This document shows positions 52,978 to 60,631 of a stretch of 64,000 nucleotides of DNA, in pieces (within the stretch, counting starts at the first letter, position 1; each line of letters opens with the position of its first letter). Below the pieces are notes generated by a model that worked only from the letters and a program-made list of their open reading frames with translations, was not told the DNA's origin and ran no database searches. The stretch comes from Flavobacteriaceae bacterium UBA3611. Its GTDB lineage: Bacteria; Bacteroidota; Bacteroidia; Flavobacteriales; Flavobacteriaceae. The stretch is taken from contig DFLU01000005.1 in the NCBI GenBank assembly GCA_002375495.1, forward strand, positions 62,001-126,000, in the 5' to 3' direction. Made by a program: the position numbers and the translations under genes.

Positions 52978-53160
52978 TTGAAGCTGCTCTCCGACAGATG
53001 CTGCTCTCCGACAGATGCTGCACTTCGACAGCACTTCGACAAGCTCAGTGTAACAGCTCAGTGTGACAGCTCAGTGTAACAGCTCAGTGTGACAGGTGTT
53101 GGGTGTTGGGTATTGCACTTCGACTGCGCTCAGTGTGACAGATGTTGGGTGTTGGGTGCT
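52978..53160. repeat. Cluster of short tandem and dispersed repeats
   Basis: Two units of GCTCTCCGACAGATGCT (about 52,986-53,019) lead into CACTTCGACA repeats and four 13-bp units AGCTCAGTGTRAC (53,042-53,093) in which R alternates A, G, A, G. A further CACTTCGACTGCGCTCAGTG copy lies at 53,116-53,135, with GTTGGGT units either side. No gene lies in the 52,815-53,174 interval. The same 13-bp unit appears inverted at 60,541-60,580. Confidence 0.85.
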
Positions 53161-53174
53161 AAAAGGAATGACTT

Positions 53175-54140
53175 TTAAAAAGAAATAGCATAGGGTAATT
53201 GTTGCTTTATCTTCTCTATTTTCTGCTGAAGGTCTTGCTGAAATTTTAGATGGGACACACTATCTGGCTGAAATGGCCGATGCTGCAATCCTTTTTGAAT
53301 GACATCAATATCTTTTTGAAGTGTTTCTGTTTCCGAAGACACCCAAACATGCTTGAATTTCTCCCAAATATATTGAACGGCCGTAGTACTGGGATGTACC
53401 ATATCATCATTGTAAAACCGATAATCCCGTAGTTCGTCCATCATCAATTCGAAGGAAGGGAAATAGAAAAGACCTCTCGACTGCGCTCGAGGAGACACAA
53501 TCAATCTCTCATGAATGGCGGCAATTAAATGTGCTTTACTCTGTGTGTTTTCAACAAAACAGTCCTTTGTATGCCGCACGGGAGACACCGTAAAGATTAA
53601 CTGTACCTTCTGATTTATCTTGTTAATGAGCGCCACAGTTCGTTCTACGCTTGCTGAAATATCTGCGACTGAAAGGATTTCCTTTGAAAATGATTTCTGC
53701 GGAATTTTGTGGCAGTTTGCTACAATTGAATCTGAAGCAATATGCCTGTAGACCCAAGCCGTTCCGAAGGTTAAAATAATGTGCGACGCCTCTGAAAGAG
53801 AGGTTGAAAATTTATTCAATCGATTGTTCAATAAATGCAACAACGCTTCTTTCGAAGTAGCTGTAACCGAAGAGTGTGCCTCAAAACTGAACCATTGTCC
53901 GTCACGTTCAAATATGTCCTTTTCAGTAAAATCGGTGCGATTGACAGCCCGGGAGATCAAATTTTCTATCGCCAACGGGTGAAACACAATCCCAAACGGA
54001 TTCTGGAGATTCTGAAACTTAAAATAGTCTAATTTCCCTCCTATATTCTCTGTAAAACAGGAACCCAACAGCAAAATTTTAGAGGAATATTCTATCTGGT
54101 CTTCCTGTGGTGAGAGTGGTAAGGTGGTTTGTAGCTTCAT
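53175..54140 (-). CDS. GSCFA-domain protein
   Basis: 321 residues. The family motif is in KILLLGSCFTENIGGKLDYF with the catalytic-type serine and cysteine, and later conserved blocks are LTFGTAWVYR, FTVSPVRHTKDCF and NDDMVHPSTTAVQYI. The fold is GDSL/SGNH-hydrolase-like; members are predicted hydrolases of unknown substrate in Bacteroidota. A repeat-derived peptide (VSPRAQSRGL) interrupts the sequence near residues 214-223. It lies 68 bp after alaS, same strand. Confidence 0.88.
   Translation of the reverse strand: MKLQTTLPLSPQEDQIEYSSKILLLGSCFTENIGGKLDYFKFQNLQNPFGIVFHPLAIENLISRAVNRTDFTEKDIFERDGQWFSFEAHSSVTATSKEALLHLLNNRLNKFSTSLSEASHIILTFGTAWVYRHIASDSIVANCHKIPQKSFSKEILSVADISASVERTVALINKINQKVQLIFTVSPVRHTKDCFVENTQSKAHLIAAIHERLIVSPRAQSRGLFYFPSFELMMDELRDYRFYNDDMVHPSTTAVQYIWEKFKHVWVSSETETLQKDIDVIQKGLQHRPFQPDSVSHLKFQQDLQQKIEKIKQQLPYAISF
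53473..53493. repeat. REP-like palindrome inside the GSCFA gene
   Basis: CCTCTCGACTGCGCTCGAGG forms an inverted repeat with a short loop. This palindrome resembles the dispersed CTCGAGCGCAGTCGAG elements I know from flavobacterial intergenic regions. Here it is read in frame and adds about ten residues to the protein. Confidence 0.65.
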
Positions 54141-54208
54141 GTTTTAGTATTCAATAGCAGTCGAAGTAAGCAGTAAAGTATGTTTATTGGACCTTGTTAA
54201 AGGAACAA

Positions 54209-56836
54209 CTACTTTATAAAATCTTTCGCAACTTCCAAAGCCTTTTCAACCCCGTCCGGATTTTTACCTCCGGCAGTCGCAAAAAATGGTTGTCCGCCGC
54301 CACCGCCTTGTATGTGCTTTCCTAACTCACGTACAATCTGGCCAGCATTCAGATTTTTTTCAGCGACCAGTTCTTTTGAAATATAACAGCTCAACAACGC
54401 CTTACCATTGCTTTTAGAGCCAAACAGCAAGAACAGATTGTCTACTTCACCGCCAATTTCAAATGCCAAATCTTTCATTCCGCCAGCATCCAAATCAATT
54501 TCTTTTGCCAAGAAGTTCACTCCGTTAACCAACTCCATTTCAGCTTTTAGGTCGCCTTTCATATTTTTGGCTTTATCCTTCAACAGGGTTTCTACCTGTT
54601 TCTGAAAAGCTGTATTTTCATCTTGTAACTTTTCGATAGCAGCCACCGGATCTTTGGTATTATTCAGCAATTTTTGAACCGCTTTAAACACCTTGCTCCG
54701 TTCTTCAAAATAAGCCTTTGCCTTGTCGCCTGTAATCGCTTCAATACGTCGAATACCGCTTGCTACAGCTCCTTCAGAAGTAATAATAAAATGCCACACA
54801 TCGCTTGTATTGGGTACGTGCGTGCCTCCGCAAAGTTCCATGGATTTGCCAAATTTAATGGCCCGAACGGCGTCTCCATACTTTTCACCGAAAAGCGCTA
54901 TGGCACCTTCGTCTATGGCTTGTTGGTAAGGAATGTTACGACGTTCTTCCAGTGCAATCCCTTCTCTGATTCGCGCATTTACAAAGTCTTCTACCTCGCG
55001 TAGTTGCTCATCGGTTACCTTGCTGAAATGTGAAAAATCAAACCGTAAATTTCCACTATGCACCATGCTTCCCTTTTGTTCTACATGCTCTCCCAAAATA
55101 TTTCTAAGAGCTTGATGTAGTAAATGGGTAGCTGTGTGGTTCGCTGCTGTTCGGTTTCGCTGTTTTACATCTACAACGGCCTTAAAGGTTTCTTCTGGAT
55201 TTCGTGGTAAATTCTTGGCAAAATGAACGATCAGGTTGTTTTCTTTTTTGGTATCTACAATATAGACCACTTCGCCATTGGCCGCTTCTAGATAGCCCTT
55301 ATCGCCTACTTGTCCGCCGCCTTCAGGATAGAAAGGCGTAAGGTTAAAAACCAATTGGTACAATTCTCCTTCTTTTTTGCTTTCAGTTTTACGGTAGCGC
55401 GTAATCTTCACTTGGCTTTCTAAGGTGTCATACCCAACAAATTCTTCTTCGGCATCATCTTTTAAGATAACCCAATCTCCCGTGGCTACCTTTGTGGCAG
55501 CACGAGATCGCTCCTTTTGTTTTTTGAGTTCTGTATTAAATTCTTCTTCATTTAGCTGAAATCCCCTTTCACGCAAAATAAGACTGGTTAAATCGATGGG
55601 GAAACCAAAGGTGTCGTACAATTCGAATGCTTTAGCACCAGAAATCTCTTTTCCGTCTGCCTGCTGAATGATATTTTCTAAAAGCACCAATCCTTGATCT
55701 AAGGTTCTGAGAAACGATGCTTCTTCTTCTTTGATGACGTTAGTGATTAAATTTTTCTCTTTTTTGAGTTCAGGAAACGCATCTCCCATTTGTTTGGTCA
55801 GGGTTTCAACCAACTTAAATATAAACGGTTCTTTGATGTCCAGAAATGTAAATCCGTACCGAATAGCACGACGTAAAATACGGCGTATCACATATCCTGC
55901 GCCCGTATTGCTTGGCAGTTGTCCATCTGCAATGCTGAACGCCACCGCTCTCACATGATCTGAAATTACACGAATGGCAATGTCTACTTTTTCTCCCGAT
56001 TCACTGTCCGTTTTGCCGTATTTGCTATTTGTGATTGCTTCCACTTCTCGAATGAGTGGTGTAAACACATCAGTGTCGTAATTGCTTTGCTTGTTCTGCA
56101 ATACCATGGCAAGACGTTCAAAGCCCATCCCGGTGTCGACATGTTGTGAAGGTAATTTTTCGAGGCTACCGTTGGCCTTTCGGTTATACTGCATAAAAAC
56201 CAAGTTCCAAATCTCAACCACTTGCGGATGGTCTTGATTTACCAAACTGGCGCCAGGCACTTTCGCTTTCTCTTCGGCAGAACGAATATCTACGTGAATT
56301 TCAGAACAAGGCCCACAAGGTCCTTGCTCACCCATTTCCCAAAAATTGTCCTTTTTGTTTCCGTTTAAGATGCGGTCTTCGGCAACAAATTGCTTCCAAA
56401 AATCGTACGCCTCTGTATCACGAGCTAAATTTTCCGAAGCATCACCTTCAAAAATAGTTACATATAAAATGTCTTTGTCAATTCCGTAGACTTTGGTTAG
56501 CAGTTCCCATGCCCATGAAATGGCTTCCTCTTTAAAATAGTCACCAAAACTCCAATTACCGAGCATTTCAAACATAGTATGATGGTACGTATCCATTCCT
56601 ACCTCTTCCAAGTCGTTGTGTTTTCCGCTTACGCGCAAACATTTTTGGGTATCGGCAATACGAGAATGCTTAATCTCTTTGTTACCCAGAAAATATTCTT
56701 TGAACGGAACCATCCCTGCGTTGGTGAACATGAGGGTGGGATCATCTTTTAGCACCATGGGTGCAGAAGCAACGATTTGGTGTTGTTTCGATTTAAAAAA
56801 TTGTAAGAATTGTGAGCGTATTTCGCTAGATTTCAT
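54209..56836 (-). CDS. alaS: Alanyl-tRNA synthetase
   Basis: 875 residues. Catalytic domain from EIRSQFLQFFKSKQHQIV with the class II motif 2 region, the tRNA-recognition region, the editing domain with HTATHLLHQALR and CGGTHVPNTSDV that hold the zinc ligands, and a C-terminal C-Ala domain with GGGGGQPFFATAGG. It charges tRNA-Ala and clears mischarged Ser and Gly. It is divergent from the M23 peptidase gene. Confidence 0.98.
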   Translation of the reverse strand: MKSSEIRSQFLQFFKSKQHQIVASAPMVLKDDPTLMFTNAGMVPFKEYFLGNKEIKHSRIADTQKCLRVSGKHNDLEEVGMDTYHHTMFEMLGNWSFGDYFKEEAISWAWELLTKVYGIDKDILYVTIFEGDASENLARDTEAYDFWKQFVAEDRILNGNKKDNFWEMGEQGPCGPCSEIHVDIRSAEEKAKVPGASLVNQDHPQVVEIWNLVFMQYNRKANGSLEKLPSQHVDTGMGFERLAMVLQNKQSNYDTDVFTPLIREVEAITNSKYGKTDSESGEKVDIAIRVISDHVRAVAFSIADGQLPSNTGAGYVIRRILRRAIRYGFTFLDIKEPFIFKLVETLTKQMGDAFPELKKEKNLITNVIKEEEASFLRTLDQGLVLLENIIQQADGKEISGAKAFELYDTFGFPIDLTSLILRERGFQLNEEEFNTELKKQKERSRAATKVATGDWVILKDDAEEEFVGYDTLESQVKITRYRKTESKKEGELYQLVFNLTPFYPEGGGQVGDKGYLEAANGEVVYIVDTKKENNLIVHFAKNLPRNPEETFKAVVDVKQRNRTAANHTATHLLHQALRNILGEHVEQKGSMVHSGNLRFDFSHFSKVTDEQLREVEDFVNARIREGIALEERRNIPYQQAIDEGAIALFGEKYGDAVRAIKFGKSMELCGGTHVPNTSDVWHFIITSEGAVASGIRRIEAITGDKAKAYFEERSKVFKAVQKLLNNTKDPVAAIEKLQDENTAFQKQVETLLKDKAKNMKGDLKAEMELVNGVNFLAKEIDLDAGGMKDLAFEIGGEVDNLFLLFGSKSNGKALLSCYISKELVAEKNLNAGQIVRELGKHIQGGGGGQPFFATAGGKNPDGVEKALEVAKDFIK

Positions 56837-56868
56837 TGCTGCTATATTTCAGTAAAAACTGTAGGTTA

Positions 56869-56897
56869 TTGGTAAGTGAAAACAATTTTTATCTTTG
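56869..56897 (+). promoter_or_regulatory. Promoter of the M23 peptidase gene
   Basis: TTG (56,869-56,871) and TATCTTTG (56,890-56,897) are separated by 18 bases, close to the TTTG-N19-TAnnTTTG consensus. A 6-bp hairpin GTTAGC / GCTAAC (56,904-56,920) lies in the 5' leader, about 38 bp before the start codon. Confidence 0.7.
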
Positions 56898-56957
56898 TAG
56901 GACGTTAGCAAAAAGCTAACACTCACCATCACCGCAAAAATAGGATTTTTTTAGCGT

Positions 56958-57935
56958 ATGTCTAAGGTTAAATATTACTACGATAGCGAGACCCTCTCGT
57001 ATCGAAAAATTGAGAAGAAAAAAGGCCGTAAACTCGGTATTTTTCTGCTGAGTTTGTTGGGGATGTTGCTCAGTGGTTTTTTACTACTAGTTGTCTACTT
57101 AAACCTTCCTGGTATTGAAACCCCTCGTGAAAAAACGATGAAACGGGAATTGGCCAACATGCAGTTGCAGTACGATTTACTGAACCGCAAAATGGACCAA
57201 GCCGAAAACGTTTTGAACGAACTAGCCGACAGAGACAATAATTTGTATCGGGTCTATTTTGAAGCGAACCCGATTCCGAATGAGCAACGAAAAGCAGGTT
57301 TTGGTGGGGTGAACCGCTATAAAGATTTAGAAGGTTTCGACAATTCAAAATTGGTGATTACAGCCAACAAACGGCTTGATATACTTACCAAACAAATCGT
57401 GGTTCAATCACGATCTCTAGACGAAATAGCACAATTAGCCGAAGAAAAAGAAAAATTACTGGCCGCAATTCCAGCCATTCAGCCTGTGAATAACGAAGAC
57501 CTTACGAGAATGGCCTCGGGCTACGGTTATAGAACCGATCCATTTACTAAAGCACGTAAAATGCATTGGGGTATGGACTTTACCGCTCCTCGTGGAACCC
57601 CTGTCTACGCAAGTGGAGACGGTGTCGTGACCCGCGCAGACAATACGGCTTCTGGTTACGGGAACCACATTCGTATAGATCATGGCTACGGATATGAAAG
57701 CCTGTATGCCCATTTGTACAAATACAATGTGCGAAATGGCCAAAAAATTAAGCGAGGCGACCTGATTGGCTTTGTTGGCAGTACGGGCCGTAGCGAAGCA
57801 CCACACTTGCACTACGAAGTGTTTAAAGATGGTGAGCGCATTAACCCAATTAATTTTTACTACGGAAACTTGAGCCCCGAAGAATTTGCAGACCTGTTGA
57901 AGAAATCGCAGCAAGAAAACCAATCGTTAGATTAG
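56958..57935 (+). CDS. M23-family zinc metallopeptidase with coiled coil
   Basis: 325 residues. A cytoplasmic N-terminus is followed by one transmembrane helix (about 27-50, LGIFLLSLLGMLLSGFLLLV), a coiled coil (about 60-165), and a LytM/peptidase M23 domain. The zinc ligands are His203 and Asp207 in HWGMD and His285 in HLH (283-285), all intact, so it should cleave peptidoglycan cross-links. EnvC/NlpD relatives without catalysis are thereby excluded. Promoter and leader hairpin lie upstream. Confidence 0.92.
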   Translation: MSKVKYYYDSETLSYRKIEKKKGRKLGIFLLSLLGMLLSGFLLLVVYLNLPGIETPREKTMKRELANMQLQYDLLNRKMDQAENVLNELADRDNNLYRVYFEANPIPNEQRKAGFGGVNRYKDLEGFDNSKLVITANKRLDILTKQIVVQSRSLDEIAQLAEEKEKLLAAIPAIQPVNNEDLTRMASGYGYRTDPFTKARKMHWGMDFTAPRGTPVYASGDGVVTRADNTASGYGNHIRIDHGYGYESLYAHLYKYNVRNGQKIKRGDLIGFVGSTGRSEAPHLHYEVFKDGERINPINFYYGNLSPEEFADLLKKSQQENQSLD

Positions 57936-57944
57936 GCCAATTGC

Positions 57945-58097
57945 GGCGGCTTCGAGTGCCCGTCTAGCCGACGACGCTGACTTCAGCCGCCAAAAGTTGA
58001 CACTATTTCGTAATTAAGCCGTGGCTGAAGGTCATGTTGAGCTACTGCCTTGCCAGAAGCGATTCAAGACGTGAGTCGATGTGCTCTCGAAGCCACC
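57945..58097. other. Intergenic element with nested inverted repeats
   Basis: Outer arms GGCGGCTTCGAGTGC (57,945-57,959) and GTGCTCTCGAAGCCACC (58,081-58,097), and inner arms TGACTTCAGCCGCC (57,978-57,991) and GTGGCTGAAGGTCA (58,021-58,034). Together they could fold into one long branched hairpin that fills most of the 227-bp gap between the M23 and MerR genes. The gap holds no open frame. No T-tract ends it, so it is not a simple terminator. Confidence 0.6.
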
Positions 58098-58162
58098 ATA
58101 ATTTTTATTTTCATAAACTTTTTAGATATTTCTCACTAACTTCGTGAAGCAATAGCACATAT

Positions 58163-58492
58163 ATGCACGTAGATCTTCCAGAAAAATTATATTACAGTAT
58201 CGGTGAAGTCGCCAAGGCGTTCGATGTAAACACATCGCTCATACGCTTTTGGGAAAAAGAATTTGATGTGCTACAACCCAAAAAGAACGCCAAGGGAAAC
58301 CGTAAGTTCACTCCCAATGACATTAAAAACCTAGAGCTTATTTATCATTTGGTGAAGGATCGCGGATTTACACTCGAAGGCGCTAAAACGCACCTTAAGG
58401 AACACAAACACAAGACACTTAGCAATTTTGAAATCATACGGAAATTGGAAACCGTGAAAGCCGAATTGCTAAAAATAAAAGACCAACTTTAA
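58163..58492 (+). CDS. MerR-family transcription regulator
   Basis: 109 residues. The winged helix-turn-helix is YSIGEVAKAFDVNTSLIRFW with the second part NRKFTPNDIKNLELIYHLVK, followed by a short coiled-coil tail. It is shorter than effector-binding MerR proteins, as is usual for the flavobacterial members of this subfamily. A TAACTTCG box at 58,137-58,144 may be its -7 element. It starts the MerR-LemA-TPM-TPM unit, so it probably regulates or accompanies it. Confidence 0.85.
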   Translation: MHVDLPEKLYYSIGEVAKAFDVNTSLIRFWEKEFDVLQPKKNAKGNRKFTPNDIKNLELIYHLVKDRGFTLEGAKTHLKEHKHKTLSNFEIIRKLETVKAELLKIKDQL

Positions 58493-58504
58493 ACACAAAC
58501 GACC

Positions 58505-59116
58505 ATGAAAAAAATGATTATCGTGCTTTTAGCGATACTTGCCCTAATTGCGATTTATTTAGTAATAAAGGGACCTAGTTTTTACAATACTGGTATCGAT
58601 TTGAAAGAAAACACTGCCGAACAATGGGGGAATGTAGAAAGTGCCTACCAACGTCGTGCCGATTTAATTCCGAACATCGTAAACACGGCCAAAGGGTATG
58701 CGGAGTTTGAACAAGAAACTTTAACCAAGGTCATTGAAGCACGTAGCAAGGCAACAGCCGTACAAATTGATCCTAGCAATATCACACCAGCTCAATTAGA
58801 GCAATTTCAACAAGTACAAAGTGGGCTTAGTTCTGCATTGGCTCGATTACTCGCTGTATTTGAACGATACCCAGATTTAAAAGCGAATGAGAACTTTAAG
58901 GAGCTTATCAACGAACTTGAAAGAACGGAAAACCGTATCAACGTCGAGCGAAATCGTTTTAACGAAACAGTAAATCCATACAACAAGCATTTGAAGAAAT
59001 TTCCGAATAATATATTAAATAACTTTATCGGTAATTTTGAAACGATGGACTACTTTGAAGCTGCCGAAGGAAGTGAAAATGCACCGGAAGTTGAATTTGA
59101 CTTCGGAACTAATTAA
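58505..59116 (+). CDS. lemA: LemA-family membrane protein
   Basis: 203 residues with a single N-terminal transmembrane helix (MIIVLLAILALIAIYLVI), then the all-helical LemA domain with the signature QRRADLIPNIVNTAKGYAEF and ANENFKELINELERTENRIN. LemA is often found beside TPM-domain proteins, as here, with roles proposed in envelope stress. It is 12 bp downstream of the MerR gene. Confidence 0.92.
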   Translation: MKKMIIVLLAILALIAIYLVIKGPSFYNTGIDLKENTAEQWGNVESAYQRRADLIPNIVNTAKGYAEFEQETLTKVIEARSKATAVQIDPSNITPAQLEQFQQVQSGLSSALARLLAVFERYPDLKANENFKELINELERTENRINVERNRFNETVNPYNKHLKKFPNNILNNFIGNFETMDYFEAAEGSENAPEVEFDFGTN

Positions 59117-59124
59117 TACGTCTT

Positions 59125-59562
59125 ATGTCTAAAGTAGAAGATTTTTTGACTGCCGACGAAGAAATGGCTATTGTAGAAGCCATTCGAACTGCCGAAAAGA
59201 ACACCTCTGGAGAGATTCGGGTACACTTAGAAGCCCATAGCAAGACAGATGCGTTTGACCGTGCTGCTGATGTATTCGATTTTTTACACATGAACAACAC
59301 CAAGCTGAACAATGGCGTACTCATTTACATTGCTGTAGAAGACCGCACTTTAGTCATCATGGGTGATAAAGGAATTAACGATGTGGTACCCCCGCACTTT
59401 TGGGAAAGCACCAAAGATGCGATTATCGAAAAATTCAAAAAAGGTGATATGAAACAAGGGCTCGTAGATGGTATTCTGAAAGCCGGTGAGCAATTGAAAA
59501 AACATTTTCCGCGAAAAAACAATGACACCAATGAATTACCAGATGATATTTCGGTTGGGTAG
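59125..59562 (+). CDS. TPM-domain protein without signal peptide
   Basis: 145 residues with the TPM (formerly DUF477) core (LTADEEMAIVEAIRTAEKNT and NGVLIYIAVEDRTLVIMGDK). No signal peptide or membrane helix, so it is soluble or held by its partners. It lies 8 bp after lemA. The stop codon is the first three bases of a 7-bp tandem repeat tract. Confidence 0.88.
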   Translation: MSKVEDFLTADEEMAIVEAIRTAEKNTSGEIRVHLEAHSKTDAFDRAADVFDFLHMNNTKLNNGVLIYIAVEDRTLVIMGDKGINDVVPPHFWESTKDAIIEKFKKGDMKQGLVDGILKAGEQLKKHFPRKNNDTNELPDDISVG

Positions 59563-59596
59563 TTGTTAGTTGTTAGTTGTTAGTTGTTAGTTGTTA
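59562..59596 (+). repeat. 7-bp tandem repeat between the two TPM genes
   Basis: Five perfect GTTGTTA units. The tract starts at the last base of the upstream stop codon and ends 12 bp before the most likely start of the next gene, so copy-number changes would move the spacing between the two coding regions. Confidence 0.9.
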
Positions 59597-59608
59597 GAAA
59601 TTAATAAG

Positions 59609-60400
59609 TTGAATATATACTATCCAAAACGCATATTAATTCTTTTTCCGATGGTGGCATTGCTACTATCGAATGCTGCAATAGCGCAGTTTACGATTCC
59701 GCCAAAACCCACAAAGCAATCTGAACAGACTTCGCTCTACGATTACATCAATCTTCTATCAGGTTCTGAAAAAAATGCCTTAGAGCAAAAATTGCTACGG
59801 TATTCAGATTCTACCTCAACGCAAATTCTGGTAGCGATTATCGGAACTTCAAACGGCGACGACCTAGCGTTGGTTGGAGCTAAATGGGGACAACAATGGG
59901 GTATTGGGCAAGCCGACGAAGACAACGGGATTCTTATTATTCTAGCGAAGGAAGATCGTAAAATAGATATCAATACTGGCTACGGTATTGAGTATCGTGT
60001 AAGCGACCGGACGGCAGAAAAAATAATTAACCAAATTATGATTCCCGAGTTTAAATCAGGGAATTTTTACAGCGGTTTAGACAAAGGAACCGATGCGCTC
60101 TTCTACGCATTGAATGGCGAATTTAAAGAAGATCGGGACTTTAGCAAGAAAAATGACAACAGCCGATTTGTATTCCTCATCATTATTTTTATCATCATCA
60201 TTATTTTGTTGCGTAACCGTGGCGGTAAAGGCGGAAAAGGGGGCGGCGGCAGTCTATTGGACGTGATCATACTTAGCAATATGGGGCGTACGGGAGGATT
60301 TGGCGGTGGCGGAAGCTTTGGCGGTGGCAGTAGTGGTGGTTTTGGTGGCGGCTTCGGCGGTGGCGGCTTTGGAGGTGGCGGTGCTTCTGGTGGATGGTAA
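59609..60400 (+). CDS. TPM-domain protein with glycine-rich tail
   Basis: About 263 residues. A signal peptide (ending NAAIAQF) is followed by the TPM phosphatase domain (YDYINLLSGSEKNALEQKLL and DKGTDALFYALNGEF), a transmembrane helix (FVFLIIIFIIIIILL) and a long glycine-rich tail. Start is uncertain: TTG at 59,609 gives MNIYYPKRILILFP and a good signal peptide, TTG at 59,591 lies within the repeat, and ATG at 59,651 would leave a very short signal. The architecture resembles YgcG. The operon with LemA and MerR fits a stress or envelope function. Confidence 0.85.
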   Translation: MNIYYPKRILILFPMVALLLSNAAIAQFTIPPKPTKQSEQTSLYDYINLLSGSEKNALEQKLLRYSDSTSTQILVAIIGTSNGDDLALVGAKWGQQWGIGQADEDNGILIILAKEDRKIDINTGYGIEYRVSDRTAEKIINQIMIPEFKSGNFYSGLDKGTDALFYALNGEFKEDRDFSKKNDNSRFVFLIIIFIIIIILLRNRGGKGGKGGGGSLLDVIILSNMGRTGGFGGGGSFGGGSSGGFGGGFGGGGFGGGGASGGW

Positions 60401-60501
60401 GCACCGACACCGTGATGTGTGGTGGTGGTTTGGATAATTTTGTAAGATGCGAAGAACAAAATTAGACAAACTTTTCGTTCAATTTATCAGAATCTAATCT
60501 C

Positions 60502-60612
60502 AACTCATAACTCATAACTCATAACTCTCAACTCATAACTTGTCACACTGAGCTGTTACACTGAGCTGTTACACTGAGCCTGTCGAAGTGCTGTCGATGT
60601 GCTGTCGATGTG
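60502..60612. repeat. 7-bp tandem repeat plus inverted copy of the 13-bp repeat
   Basis: Four AACTCAT units and one AACTCTC variant (60,502-60,540), then 13-bp units GTTACACTGAGCT (60,541-60,580), the reverse complement of the AGCTCAGTGTRAC units at 53,042-53,093, ending in TGTCGAAGTG and TGTCGATGTG repeats. They lie between the convergent TPM and TonB-receptor genes. The rest of the 60,401-60,631 gap shows no gene. Confidence 0.85.
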
Positions 60613-60631
60613 CACACCTCCCAACTAATCT

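Noticed and set aside
52978..53160. CRISPR or attachment site
   Set aside because: Units of 13-17 bp abut each other without unique spacers, and no cas genes, integrase or tRNA is near.
60103..60459. Minus-strand proline-rich frame opposite the TPM gene tail
   Set aside because: It is the mirror image of the glycine-rich repeat codons of the real gene.
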